DNA of 64,000 nt from Promethearchaeia archaeon (GCA_029856045.1 JAHQWG010000053.1:1-64000), one strand, 5' to 3'. Shown: positions 36,979-46,892, counted from the stretch's first letter. The notes: generated from the sequence alone by a model not told the origin. Translations and numbers: made by a program.

Positions 36979-37329
36979 TTAAAATAAAATTAAAAATAAC
37001 ATTGTTATATTAAAAATACACCACAATATGAGTAAAGCTTTAACTAAAGGATTGAATAATATCCAATTCCCCTTTTTTACAATATTGTAATAAAAAATAC
37101 GACTTTTTAAAATCCCCATAATAGAATTTGATGTATTAAAATGGTCTCTTTTACTAAAATTACTCCCTAAAAATCTTGGACTCGATAAATTTTTAATAAA
37201 ATTATCAATATCTATTGTGGATGATAAATCAAGATCCCTAGAAACCTTTAATTCATTTACATCTTTAATAATTCCTAACTTATCAAAAATTTTTTTGTTC
37301 CTAATGTAAAAATCTTCAAAAATTCTCAT
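36979..37329 (-). CDS. Hypothetical tail-anchored small protein
   Basis: This 116-residue protein has a basic, polar N-terminal part and one strong hydrophobic helix at the very end (residues 95-116, LVKALLILWCIFNITMLFLI). That fits a C-tail membrane anchor. No domain is recognised. It is flanked by AT-rich spacers on both sides and is likely monocistronic. Confidence 0.5.
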   Translation of the reverse strand: MRIFEDFYIRNKKIFDKLGIIKDVNELKVSRDLDLSSTIDIDNFIKNLSSPRFLGSNFSKRDHFNTSNSIMGILKSRIFYYNIVKKGNWILFNPLVKALLILWCIFNITMLFLILF

Positions 37330-37562
37330 ATTTTTAATATTAAAGATTTAGTGTTTCTTAATATATTCTATTTTATTATAAACAAATCATTGTATAAATT
37401 TTTTATTACTTCAAAAAAAAATAAGAAACGTAAATAATGGAATTTTTCATTATCTCTTACTAAATAGATGATTCAACAATTTATAAAATAACAGGGGAAA
37501 TTAAAAATATCCTTGATATTATAAAAATAAGTTTAAAAAAGAACATTTATTCATATTTAATC

Positions 37563-37979
37563 ATGCCTAGCCTATTAGATACTATATTAGATATTTTTGA
37601 AGTAAAAAATATAGAGAAAATTGATCAAGAAGAATTAATCGAGAACCTAAGTTATGCAGGCGATGTAATCCAAGAAAATCTGGAAGAAAGTATGCAAAAA
37701 GATAAATCCCTTAAACTCTCCGATGATATCTTATATTGTGTGAATGGTGATGTGTGGGAAGAAAATAATAAGCTCTATTTGGAACTCGATCTTAGTAGAG
37801 AAGATACTTCCACCGAAGATGAAGATGAAGCATCTAAACCAGTTTTCGCTTCCGGAACTCCAATAGAGATCTGTAAAATTTCATCAGATATGAAAAATGC
37901 AGAAATCATCCAAAAAGTCCAAGAAAAAATTGATGAATTTCAAGAAAAATTCCTAAACCTTATTAAAGCTACAAAATAG
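37563..37979 (+). CDS. Hypothetical acidic protein
   Basis: This 138-residue, strongly acidic, helical protein has a DEDEDEA-like patch around residue 84 and no cysteine motif. A GTTTAAAA promoter element lies about 25-30 bases before the ATG, so the transcript may be leaderless. The family is not recognised; the composition fits a soluble cytoplasmic protein. Confidence 0.6.
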   Translation: MPSLLDTILDIFEVKNIEKIDQEELIENLSYAGDVIQENLEESMQKDKSLKLSDDILYCVNGDVWEENNKLYLELDLSREDTSTEDEDEASKPVFASGTPIEICKISSDMKNAEIIQKVQEKIDEFQEKFLNLIKATK

Positions 37980-38053
37980 TTATTTTCCTTTATTATTTTT
38001 TTTTATTTTCAAAAAAAGTAATTTAAATTGAAATCTAAAGAATAAGTCTTATT

Positions 38054-38260
38054 TTAATCATCCCCAGATACTTTCACTGGCGATTTTGATTCAATTTTCT
38101 GAACATTTGTGTAAAAATCCTTAACCTCACTTAACTCCGTTGTTACAATCGTATGCCTTGCGTGGTCTTTTTCAAACTTATTTACTATCTGAGAACTTAA
38201 GAAATTATCTGGATGAATTAGTACATACTGTTTACACTTTAAACAAGCACGTACTCGAAT
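38054..38260 (-). CDS. Conserved-looking 68-residue zinc protein, probable ATT start
   Basis: The frame encodes IRVRACLKCKQYVLIHPDN and continues to a central helix (KFEKDHARHTIVTTELSEV) and an acidic end. CLKC and the later His residues could bind zinc. It looks like small archaeal proteins of similar size that begin with a KVRA-type strand. The open frame reaches back only to a stop eleven codons upstream and holds no ATG, GTG or TTG before the CxxC. GAGGT is placed 7 bases before the ATT at 38260-38258, the same spacing as in the DUF35 gene. The start is therefore inferred to be ATT. Confidence 0.6.
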   Translation of the reverse strand: MRVRACLKCKQYVLIHPDNFLSSQIVNKFEKDHARHTIVTTELSEVKDFYTNVQKIESKSPVKVSGDD

Positions 38261-38376
38261 CTTAATTACCTCAATATAATTTTTTTAATTACACTATTAA
38301 ATATCATAAATTAAAAGGAAATAAATGTTTTGTGTCTTTAAAATTTGAAATACTATCACGAACAATTCGTTTGATT

Positions 38377-40398
38377 TTAAGATTTATTTCTAATTTTTAC
38401 ACTTTTAGATTTAATAATTCGAGAGTTCAATAAATCTATTACTGCTTTATAAACTTCTACTTTCTGTTCATTGTTCAAATTCAAAAACTCATAGAAAAAG
38501 TTATCTAATTTATATCGTAAGGGCTTAATTTGATTTAAAGTAACTGGTTCAGTCTTTTTTATTCCAATTTCATTATATATTGTATCAATAGGTGTGTCAC
38601 ACAACTTTTTAAATATCTCCTTTAATTTTTTGTAATCTTCATTTGAAATTTTATCTGGATTAATTGTCAATAACCGTCTTGCCAGAAATTCGCTGAGTTC
38701 CGCTACGGTTACCGAACCCGTAAGTTCATAGCCGGCGAGTTCATAAAAAAACCGCCCTAAAGTCGAATTCAAAAAAGAAAGTGTAATAGTTATCGCTCGC
38801 TCTGTATCTATTGCAATCTCATATAACGTTTGGTCGCTATAGATCTCCTTATTATTAAAATAAACATAGAATTTTTCCCCCATTCGTTTAGGAAACAAAA
38901 TTTGATATGGTTTCCGAACCCCCAAATCATACCAACGTTGTCGATTCTTCATTGTTCTACGATTATGGAAGCCTTGAGATTCTCCCCATTTGATATAATT
39001 CAAGATTCCCTTCTTTAAATTTTGCTTATTATCGTGAATTATAAGAACAACTTGATTTAATGACTCCGGTTTAATTTTAACATAATCACTTTCTCTTGGA
39101 CTTTTAATTAAATAATTTGGAACCCAATCATTTGACTTCTTATGCATCCAATACTCCTTCTCTATACTAAATCTCAACTGATTTGACTTTAAATCATATA
39201 ATAATAAATCCATTGTGTTAGGGTCTTTCTCAGTGTAAAAATTCCGATTCTTTTTACCCGGCGCTGGAATATAAAAAAATTGATTGGCTCCAGTAGTAAA
39301 GCCCCGCCTAAATGTGCCTATTTCTTTTAACGGAACCAAAAACTCTTTTCCTTTTTCCAATAAAATAAAATAAATATCAGGCGCTCTCAGAAATATATCC
39401 CACTTTGAACCTATATATTTGCCAACTTCTTTATCATAACCGCGATTCCAGAGATCTCCCTGGTTAATTGGGAAGATTCTAATATTATATTGCATATCAA
39501 CCTTATAATTATCCAAATCGTTAATATAATTCCAAAATGCATCATTCATTTGCCATCGTTCATTTTCACCCAAATCTTCACGTTTGTCAAAATTTGTAAA
39601 TTTACATAAAATGTTTGTTAATTTATCCCGTAATTGTATAAATTTCACAATATTACTCGAACGTTCCGATTCATTGGAACACTTCTCCAATATTATAATT
39701 ATCGTATCAACTTCTGCAAACTCAAAAAATCGCTCCACCTTCGAACCAACAATTGCCTTTATTTTGAAATTTTTTAATAAAAATTCCTGTAATTGCGTCC
39801 CATAATCAACATTGAGCCATAAATTAGGCGTAATATAACCCATAACACCAAAATCTTTTAAGAAAATACTACTATGATAAATGAAATAAGCATATAGACT
39901 GGTCCGCTTATTTATCGAAATAATATGATCTAACTCATCCTCAATTTGCAGTATTAATTGTTCTTTATATTTCATTCCCATTGAATGATTTATTTGTTCT
40001 TGGCGTGTAAAAGGTGGGTTTGCAACTAATACGTCAAATTTTGGCATCATAATTTGCTTATTATGCATTATTTTATGAAGAAAATAATTATTTTTTAATA
40101 ATTGACCTGGCTTAATTGAAAAAAAATCACCTTTTATAAGATAAGGAAAAAAGTTACTTTCATCTAAAAATAATGACGAAGGTGAAATATCAATTCCCCA
40201 AATTTTATTTTGAAAATCCTCTTGTTTCTCATTCTTTTTACTTAAATATTTTAACCGAGAATTCGCCCTTATTATAAAAATACCTTCCCCAAAACCAGGA
40301 TCTAAAATTTGTTGATTTGTTCTAAATAAAATTGAGCTTAAAATTAAATCAACAACATCAGGTTGAGTAAAAAAAAGTCCGTAATTTTTTTTTTTCAT
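38377..40398 (-). CDS. N6-adenine DNA methyltransferase (Eco57I/TaqI type), orphan
   Basis: This 673-residue protein has SAM-binding motif I (LDPGFGEGIFIIRA, near 36-49) and the catalytic NPPF (VANPPFTRQEQ, near 130). A long target-recognition region makes up the C-terminal half (SPRESDYVKIKPE, LGRFFYELAGYELTG). The methylase begins at the very N terminus, so the nuclease domain of type IIG enzymes is missing, and no restriction gene is adjacent. It would methylate adenine in a specific site, either as a solitary modifier or as a leftover of a restriction system. Start ATG at 40398. Confidence 0.82.
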   Translation of the reverse strand: MKKKNYGLFFTQPDVVDLILSSILFRTNQQILDPGFGEGIFIIRANSRLKYLSKKNEKQEDFQNKIWGIDISPSSLFLDESNFFPYLIKGDFFSIKPGQLLKNNYFLHKIMHNKQIMMPKFDVLVANPPFTRQEQINHSMGMKYKEQLILQIEDELDHIISINKRTSLYAYFIYHSSIFLKDFGVMGYITPNLWLNVDYGTQLQEFLLKNFKIKAIVGSKVERFFEFAEVDTIIIILEKCSNESERSSNIVKFIQLRDKLTNILCKFTNFDKREDLGENERWQMNDAFWNYINDLDNYKVDMQYNIRIFPINQGDLWNRGYDKEVGKYIGSKWDIFLRAPDIYFILLEKGKEFLVPLKEIGTFRRGFTTGANQFFYIPAPGKKNRNFYTEKDPNTMDLLLYDLKSNQLRFSIEKEYWMHKKSNDWVPNYLIKSPRESDYVKIKPESLNQVVLIIHDNKQNLKKGILNYIKWGESQGFHNRRTMKNRQRWYDLGVRKPYQILFPKRMGEKFYVYFNNKEIYSDQTLYEIAIDTERAITITLSFLNSTLGRFFYELAGYELTGSVTVAELSEFLARRLLTINPDKISNEDYKKLKEIFKKLCDTPIDTIYNEIGIKKTEPVTLNQIKPLRYKLDNFFYEFLNLNNEQKVEVYKAVIDLLNSRIIKSKSVKIRNKS

Positions 40399-40548
40399 AC
40401 AATTTCTGTTAGATTTTTTAATTTCTACTAATTTTAATTATTTATTTTAAAAATTTATATTTAATATTGTTAAGTAAATATTAGAGATTCTCATTTTATT
40501 ATTGGTTTTTATGCTAGCTAATACTACAGATGAATGTCTAACTCTTTA

Positions 40549-41256
40549 TTAATTTAGACCAAAATACATTCTTCTATTATTCTTTCCTTTATTATCAGTC
40601 TTTAATAATTCAATCTTACCTATTTCTTTCAAATGTTTTACATGAGTCCCAGCATCTGCCTGCTCGTCAACATCTCCGATCTTTACTATACGTATTTCTT
40701 TAACATCTTCAGGCAATCCTTTGGCAAGATGTGTAAGCTCAGCCTTTTCCAATGCTTCCTCTCTAGAAATATAATAAGAAGTAACAGGCAAATCCTTCTC
40801 TATTATTTTATTTGCCTCATTAACAGTAGCATGCAGCTTTTCAATTGAATAATCTTTCATTGAAAAATCCATTCTAGATCTATCAACACCTAACTGATTA
40901 CCGGTAATTTTAGCATGAAAATTCTTGTAAATAATTGCACTTAAAAGGTGAGCTGCAGTATGATGACGCATTAAAGTATAGCGCCTTTCCCAATCAAGCT
41001 CGCAAGAAACCTCATCACCCTCATTCAAACCAACTTTGCCAACCTCATGACTTATTTTACCTGAAAACTTACCAACATAAACAACTTTGAATTTTTCACC
41101 ATTTTTGATAATGTATCCTTCATCCCATGGCTGACCCCCACTATTAGGATAAAATGCCGTATTATTAAGGACTATAAATTTTCCATCTTTAACATTAATA
41201 ACTTTAGCAGTCCAAGATTTCAAATAAGAATCATTCATATAAAGAGCTTCTATCAT
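40549..41256 (-). CDS. alaX: AlaX-type alanyl-tRNA editing protein
   Basis: This 235-residue free-standing editing domain related to alanyl-tRNA synthetase hydrolyses Ser-tRNA(Ala) or Gly-tRNA(Ala). It has the N-terminal YPNSGGQPWDEG motif and the metal-binding HHTAAH near residue 97. The second metal element reads QADAGTHVKHLKEIG, so the usual Cys before GTHV is replaced by Asp-Ala. His in GTHV remains. The length matches AlaX-M. It lies 65 bases after the cysteine desulfidase gene and may share its transcript. Confidence 0.85.
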   Translation of the reverse strand: MIEALYMNDSYLKSWTAKVINVKDGKFIVLNNTAFYPNSGGQPWDEGYIIKNGEKFKVVYVGKFSGKISHEVGKVGLNEGDEVSCELDWERRYTLMRHHTAAHLLSAIIYKNFHAKITGNQLGVDRSRMDFSMKDYSIEKLHATVNEANKIIEKDLPVTSYYISREEALEKAELTHLAKGLPEDVKEIRIVKIGDVDEQADAGTHVKHLKEIGKIELLKTDNKGKNNRRMYFGLN

Positions 41257-41321
41257 AAAGATAAAAGAAAGAATCTAAATTCAAAAACTTTTCTTCTCTT
41301 CTAAATAGTTTTATCTTATTG

Positions 41322-42671
41322 TTATGAGTTTTTTTCTTGGATTATTTTAAGGATTTCTACATCTGTTGGTGCCATAGAATCGGAGATTTGACCAATTGCT
41401 TTAATTGTATCTTCTGCATTTTCAAAAATGATACCATTATCCGGAGATACTTTCATTCCATTAAGAGCCATGAGAGCACATTCAGTTGCTGTTCCAGCTG
41501 CTGTAGATAATTTGAGAGCACAACTCTCTTTTGCTCCATCACAGATAAACCCTGTATTATTTGCGGCCATTAAATTGATTGCCGCATGAATCTGTTCAAG
41601 AGAACCACCAAGTAAATAGGTAATACCCGCTGTAACACCGATCCCTGCCTTAATTGCACAACCACAGAGTGCAGATAAATGACCGCAAGATATATCAGCC
41701 AATTTAGTAATAAAATGTGAGAATAGTATTGCCTCACAAATTTTGTCTTTATCAATATTTTTCATTTCACCCATAACGGTGATTGGGATGATAGCCATAA
41801 TACCGAGATTTCCTGATCCTGAAGTCGTCATTACAGGTATGCTTGCACCACCCATTCGAGCATCCCCAGCAGAACCAACCTTGATACGCACTTGAGCAAT
41901 TAAACTTTCCTCATATCCCTCTTGTTGGGCAATTTTATGCAAAGTTCTCCCAATTTTTAATCCATAATCATTGTTCATGCCCTCATCAACAACTTTTTTA
42001 TTCATTATTATACCTTTATAGACTTCTTCTATTTCTTCAGAAGTTATTGATCGAGCAACCTTGAAGAGTTCTTCGATTTTTTCGGGAAATTTCTCTTTAT
42101 CTTCTACTTCTTTTTTCCAAGAACCTTCAAATAATATTTTGCCATCAACCCTAATTTCAGTTACATTATCGTGATCTTTTTGCACCCTTACATAAGCGGT
42201 TTTAATATTACTATTAACTTGATATTCTACGCTCACTTGAATATCGAGATCTGGCTTATCACTCCATTCGATTTTTTTTATAATAATTTTATTGCTTTTT
42301 AGGATTTGTTTTGCTTTTTGAATTGATTCTGATGAAATTCCGTCAAATAGATTTAATTTTTTTCTGGGATCGCTAAATAATCCCATTGCTGATGCGATTG
42401 CCATTCCCTTTTGACCATTAGTCCCCGGAATTATATTTGAATAAGCATTTTTAAATACATTCAAGTCTGTCTCTATGGATATTTGTTTGATTTTATCAAT
42501 TTCAATCTCTGAAGGGAGATTTTTAAAAATAAAGTTGTCATTCTCATTAACTTTTATTATATCATTAAAAATCGCATGATATGCTAAAGAAGTAGCATAT
42601 CCTACAGCAATCGGTTCTGTACATCCCGTAGCTGGTTTTACATACTTCTTTAGAAAACTAATTGCATCCAT
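41322..42671 (-). CDS. L-cysteine desulfidase / serine-dehydratase alpha-family protein (CyuA-like)
   Basis: This 449-residue protein belongs to the UPF0597/CyuA family. The N-terminal GCTEPIA motif (residues 16-22) and the C-terminal cysteines (CGHLSALCGCAIKAG, FICDGAKESCALK) form the Fe-S cluster site. Glycine-rich segments AGDARMGGAS and TTSGSGNLG fit the family fold. It splits L-cysteine to pyruvate, ammonia and sulfide without PLP. It may supply sulfide for cluster assembly or degrade cysteine. It is followed by alaX on the same strand. Confidence 0.85.
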   Translation of the reverse strand: MDAISFLKKYVKPATGCTEPIAVGYATSLAYHAIFNDIIKVNENDNFIFKNLPSEIEIDKIKQISIETDLNVFKNAYSNIIPGTNGQKGMAIASAMGLFSDPRKKLNLFDGISSESIQKAKQILKSNKIIIKKIEWSDKPDLDIQVSVEYQVNSNIKTAYVRVQKDHDNVTEIRVDGKILFEGSWKKEVEDKEKFPEKIEELFKVARSITSEEIEEVYKGIIMNKKVVDEGMNNDYGLKIGRTLHKIAQQEGYEESLIAQVRIKVGSAGDARMGGASIPVMTTSGSGNLGIMAIIPITVMGEMKNIDKDKICEAILFSHFITKLADISCGHLSALCGCAIKAGIGVTAGITYLLGGSLEQIHAAINLMAANNTGFICDGAKESCALKLSTAAGTATECALMALNGMKVSPDNGIIFENAEDTIKAIGQISDSMAPTDVEILKIIQEKNS

Positions 42672-42827
42672 TTATTCTTTTTCACCTTTTTATTAAAAGA
42701 AATAAAGAAATATAAACGAATATTTTGTATCTTAATTTCAATGATTATTTTAATTATTCATTATTTTTTTAACTTAATATGAAATTTGTATAGAAAATTT
42801 TTATGAAAGGAATCTTTTCAAATAGAA

Positions 42828-44072
42828 ATGAAAAATAATATCGAATTATCAAGTGTAAAGAAAGAGCCAAAGAAAATTTATACGCATATCATTAGAGGTA
42901 AAAAAGCAGCGGTGTTTTTTTTATTACTTGTTATTGTTTTTTTTGGTATGCAGATTTTTCAAATTGGTTCTTGGACATTTCAACCAAATTTAAAGTGGCC
43001 TTATCTGTATTATATCGGCGATCCACAAAACTCAATAGGATTATCATGTGGAACACCAGTAGATTGTAAATTGATCTTAAATTATGGTGAAAATAATGAA
43101 TCTTTTGAGTCTTCTATAGAAGAATCAATGCCAACCAACCTTCATTTCTTTAACTTCACTAACTTGAATCCTGATACAATTTATTATTGGAAATTAAATA
43201 GCTCTGATTCAGATTTAAATTATCCATTTTTAAATAAAATTTATTCCTTTCAAACTGGTCCTATATCTACTGAAAAAAAACCATTCAAGTTTTGTGTTTT
43301 AGGAGATACACGCCCCGATATTTGGGGCAATACTAAACATATATATCTTTTGAAAGAGGCTTTAAAAGAGCAACCAAATTTTATTTTAAATGTGGGGGAT
43401 ATGGTAATGGGTCCGGGAATTACCGGGCATTGGGATAGATGGTTCTATGAAGTAAGAGAATGTGCTCAAAAGGGAATTCCTATTGAAATAGGGCTAGGAA
43501 ATCATGAATGGGATGAATATCAATGGTTATTTGGCTTTGAAGATAAGGGAATGACATATAAATATTATATGGAATATCCTGAACCTGAGAATTATTATGC
43601 ATTTAATTATAGTAATGCAGCCTTTATCTCTCTTGATACAAATGAAGGTGAAATAACAGAAACACAGATAGAATGGCTTAATAAAACGCTTGAAATCGCA
43701 AATGCTGACGAAAACATTGATTGGATTATTGTATTTGGGCATTATCCTTTATATTCGGAAGGAGGAAGAAATAGCAGAATTGGAAATGCTTTCGAAAATT
43801 CATTCAATAAATACAATGTAGATATGTATATATCCGGTCATATCCATCATTATGCAAGAGTGCAATTTAATGATATTACTTATATAATATCTGGTGGAGG
43901 TGGGGCAGAATTAGATGATAGAATTGATCCTACATTCTCAAATACTAAAAAAAGCGCAATAGCATTTCAATATTGCACTATTGAAATCGATGGATCACAA
44001 TTATATTTTAAATGCATTAGCCATAATGGAATTATTATTGATGAATGTCAACTAACTCCGAGGAAGGTATGA
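42828..44072 (+). CDS. Membrane-anchored metallophosphoesterase, purple-acid-phosphatase-like
   Basis: This 414-residue protein has an N-terminal membrane helix (residues 26-44), an FN3-like domain (about 55-140) and a calcineurin-type metallophosphoesterase domain. The domain has the five metal motifs GDTRPD (160), GDMV (190), GNHEWDE (224), GHYPLY (304) and GHIHHY (337). The FN3-plus-phosphatase order is that of purple acid phosphatases. The active part should face outside and release phosphate from organic phosphates. The next gene overlaps its stop. Confidence 0.87.
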   Translation: MKNNIELSSVKKEPKKIYTHIIRGKKAAVFFLLLVIVFFGMQIFQIGSWTFQPNLKWPYLYYIGDPQNSIGLSCGTPVDCKLILNYGENNESFESSIEESMPTNLHFFNFTNLNPDTIYYWKLNSSDSDLNYPFLNKIYSFQTGPISTEKKPFKFCVLGDTRPDIWGNTKHIYLLKEALKEQPNFILNVGDMVMGPGITGHWDRWFYEVRECAQKGIPIEIGLGNHEWDEYQWLFGFEDKGMTYKYYMEYPEPENYYAFNYSNAAFISLDTNEGEITETQIEWLNKTLEIANADENIDWIIVFGHYPLYSEGGRNSRIGNAFENSFNKYNVDMYISGHIHHYARVQFNDITYIISGGGGAELDDRIDPTFSNTKKSAIAFQYCTIEIDGSQLYFKCISHNGIIIDECQLTPRKV

Positions 44073-44686
44073 AAAAAATGGCAGAATACACAATTTATAT
44101 GACATTTATTATTGGATTTTTATTTTTACTTTGCAGAGATGCTGAAAAATTAAGATGGCTGGGCGGTCGTAAAGGAGAGGAATCCCCAGTTAAAGATGGC
44201 TCTTTCTGGTTCTTTCTTTGGGTTTCATTGATAATTCTTCGAGTATGTATTCTACAGACTAGTTTTCTAATAAATACCACCATTAATGAGCCTTCTATGA
44301 TGATACTGTATTCACATCAAATTTTTGGTATTCTTATGTTATTTTCTTTAGTCTTTGTCTTGCTAATTAAAGGATTTTTAAATCCCAGCTTAAATTTCAT
44401 CATTGCTTTATTCTCTAATATTATCACAACGATAATATTTTGGTCATTAAACATTCTTGATGAATCTAACTATACATCTCCAATAGTTGGTCTCATTGTG
44501 GGCGTAATTATTGAGAATATATTGATAAGGTTTTATAAATCCGGGAATAGAATTCTATGGAACTTACCGCCCAAAGTTTGGAAAACTGTAAATAACAAAT
44601 GGTTTGTTTTGGCATTTACAATATTATATGCGATAGAAATGTATTTGCAAATCTATTCAGAAAGTATTACGACCATTTTCATTTAA
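44069..44686 (+). CDS. Six-helix membrane protein coupled to the phosphoesterase
   Basis: About 205 residues with six predicted membrane helices; the family is not recognised. The ATG at 44069 overlaps the phosphoesterase stop as ATGA. Another ATG at 44078 lies 10 bases behind GAGGAAGG and is an equally good start. An earlier ATG at 44045 would overlap more and lacks a binding site. Translational coupling suggests joint action with the phosphoesterase, for example as a membrane partner. Confidence 0.7.
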   Translation: MKKMAEYTIYMTFIIGFLFLLCRDAEKLRWLGGRKGEESPVKDGSFWFFLWVSLIILRVCILQTSFLINTTINEPSMMILYSHQIFGILMLFSLVFVLLIKGFLNPSLNFIIALFSNIITTIIFWSLNILDESNYTSPIVGLIVGVIIENILIRFYKSGNRILWNLPPKVWKTVNNKWFVLAFTILYAIEMYLQIYSESITTIFI

Positions 44687-44831
44687 ATATTTTAAATTAA
44701 ACAGAAAAAAATCAGAAGTTGATAATTCTAAAAATCTGATAGAAACACTTACTTCTGAAGCATTTTGTAATAAATTCATAAAATCCTAATCATATAAACA
44801 GCGAAAATGAATCCTAAAATTATTAAAATGA

Positions 44832-45461
44832 TTAAATTCTAAATTCTCCACCCATGTCAAGAAATTTTGAGTTAAGATTATTAACCTTAAGAAAATCGAC
44901 TAATTTCTTTGCGTTTTCCTCTTTTTCACCTGTAAAATGATATGGAATTACCAATTTTGGAGAAATAATTTTTAAAAACTCTAAATAATCATTAAAATTA
45001 CTCTCAAAACATGCAATAAAACAGCAATCAATTTCGGTTTTAATTGCTCTTAACTGGTTGGAAAATTTGGCTGAATCTGCAGTATGTAATATCCTTTTAC
45101 CTCCAATCTCAATTAAAAATGCAACACACCCCTTCGATTTCCAACACTCGTTCTCGAAAACCTCTACAATACCATCATTTAGATTAACTTTGGTATTCGA
45201 CTCAACTTCTAAAATATCGAATTTAAAATTGTTGTGTACAATTTTTGGACCATAAATTGCTAGCCATTTTGGGTTTTCCGTATATTTTTCACAAATTTCA
45301 TCAAGTTTATCTATATTAATGTGATCTGAATGTTCATGCGTGATAAAAACTCTTCCAATTCCTTCTCTGGGAGGAGACAAAAATACGGGGTCTATAATGA
45401 TATGATCTTTTTCACCAATCAATTCTATGCACGCATTGCCTAAAAACCTACAAATCAACAT
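44832..45461 (-). CDS. Metallo-beta-lactamase-fold hydrolase (UlaG-like)
   Basis: This 209-residue protein has the MBL metal motif THEHSDH near residues 36-42, a later Asp in HTADSAKF and a His in PYHFTGE near 184. It opens with the typical FLGNACIELIGEKDHIIIDP. This is the UlaG/RNase-Z-like branch of small hydrolases. The substrate is unknown; the enzyme acts in the cytoplasm. It is followed on the same strand by the truncated methyltransferase-like fragment. Confidence 0.8.
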   Translation of the reverse strand: MLICRFLGNACIELIGEKDHIIIDPVFLSPPREGIGRVFITHEHSDHINIDKLDEICEKYTENPKWLAIYGPKIVHNNFKFDILEVESNTKVNLNDGIVEVFENECWKSKGCVAFLIEIGGKRILHTADSAKFSNQLRAIKTEIDCCFIACFESNFNDYLEFLKIISPKLVIPYHFTGEKEENAKKLVDFLKVNNLNSKFLDMGGEFRI

Positions 45462-45490
45462 TACAAAATCATCTCTTTTATGTAATTAAT

Positions 45491-45862
45491 TTAAAGTGTT
45501 TTGAATAACTTTTTTTCTATTATTTCAACTATGATAGATACATTTGACCATCCATATTGTCTATCTAAGCCGGGAACGAAGAAAATCGGAATAAATCCGA
45601 TGGATGTAAAAAAGGTTACGATTTTATCCCATTTTTCTTTAAATTCAGGCTTGGAGCGTTTCTGGATTAAATTAGGGTCATATTTGCTGAAATATAAGAT
45701 ATTATTTATAAAAAACACGTAAAATAAAATGAGTACAATCCAAGCCTCAACCCATAAAAAATTATTAGCGGGTATTAACATCCCTAATCCAAGCAAGAAC
45801 GTTACAAAGGTTACTACACCAATAAACTTCCCCTTTGATAAATCTGTCCCTTTATCTGTCAT
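45491..45862 (-). pseudogene. Truncated isoprenylcysteine-methyltransferase-family membrane protein
   Basis: The 123-residue product matches the first half of ICMT/PEMT-like membrane methyltransferases. It has two helices, SKYDPNLIQKRSK and a third helix ending in PGLDRQYGW. Full members continue for about 100 residues with two or more helices and the SAM-binding end. Here the frame stops at EKKLFKTL, and only 29 bases separate it from the next gene. The catalytic half is therefore deleted. It is probably non-functional. Confidence 0.6.
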
Positions 45863-45925
45863 GATTGAAATAATACTAGCTTATTTTTTGCTGTATTTCT
45901 ATTGCTCATATCTATTCTGTAAAAT

Positions 45926-46834
45926 TTATTTAGATAATAAAAATTCCCTAAATGACATCATAAATTCATTTTCTTTAATTAACGTTCCTAGATGACCAGT
46001 ATTCTCGTAAATTATATCTGAAACATTGGGGAACTGTTTTTTTAATCTTTCGTGATATTTAAAATCGGAATCTGTGTTAGATGTTACTACTAACACCCGT
46101 CCTGTCCAATCTTGAAATGAAATCTTATTCAATTTCATACTATCTGACACCAGTTTAAATTGACATAAAACATCCTTTTTCGTGATTTTAGTCTTAAATA
46201 TCTCTGTAAAAAAACATTTAAAAAATTTAACACGTTCAACTTGCTCTTCTGTTAGATTTACATCAACTTTAGTTAGTTTTAATAATTCTCTTGAAAGAAT
46301 TTTAAATAAAAGAGAGTAGGGAACGATGTGTACGATAAAAATCATTAATTTAAAGTACCAATTCCATTCTGGAAGAGGAGGAAATGTAAAACTTAAAATA
46401 AGTTTTTCAATTCTGTGGAACGCATGATAAAAATAAGATTGTGCCATCAATCCACCAAAACTTCCCCCATAAACATAAAGAGTCTCAACTTTTTCTTCTT
46501 TAAGAATATTGTCAATCCCGATGAAAAATTGATTCAGATTTTTGAATCCTTTTATAGAAGGCGCAATAATTTTGTATTCTGATTGTAATTGTAAAATTCG
46601 ATTATAAGCAGTTTCAGCATTGCCCATCGCTCCGTGAAATATCAATAGAGTCTTTTTTCCTGAACCAGAAGTAATATATTCTGATGTAATTCCGTTCTTT
46701 GACAACAGAGTAAATTTATTCTGATTTCTAAATTCAATTAATTCCTTCATTAGAGTGTCATCAACATGAACATAAAAATCTGGATTACTTTTTGGTATAG
46801 GTATTTCTTTTTTCAAGTTTGACATAATTTTCAC
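45926..46834 (-). CDS. Alpha/beta-hydrolase
   Basis: This 302-residue protein has the oxyanion motif FHGAMGNAE (near 68), the nucleophile elbow GGSFGG (near 120), a late Asp in SNTDSDF (near 256) and the final His in TGHLGTL (near 282). No signal peptide is visible. The family covers esterases, lipases and peptidases; the substrate is not predictable. The gene is divergent from the small basic protein at 46944, with a palindrome between the two promoters. Confidence 0.78.
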   Translation of the reverse strand: MKIMSNLKKEIPIPKSNPDFYVHVDDTLMKELIEFRNQNKFTLLSKNGITSEYITSGSGKKTLLIFHGAMGNAETAYNRILQLQSEYKIIAPSIKGFKNLNQFFIGIDNILKEEKVETLYVYGGSFGGLMAQSYFYHAFHRIEKLILSFTFPPLPEWNWYFKLMIFIVHIVPYSLLFKILSRELLKLTKVDVNLTEEQVERVKFFKCFFTEIFKTKITKKDVLCQFKLVSDSMKLNKISFQDWTGRVLVVTSNTDSDFKYHERLKKQFPNVSDIIYENTGHLGTLIKENEFMMSFREFLLSK

Positions 46835-46892
46835 ATCTGATAATTCAATCTGGGCTCACTACTTGTAAATTGTTTTATAACATTTAGTTTGT

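Noticed and set aside
37464-37562. In-frame extension upstream of the acidic protein at 37563
   Set aside because: The frame is open for about 33 codons but has no start, and a promoter element sits inside it at the right distance for the ATG at 37563.
38377-40398. BREX PglX or a full type IIG restriction enzyme
   Set aside because: The protein is too short for PglX, no other BREX genes are near, and no N-terminal nuclease domain is present.
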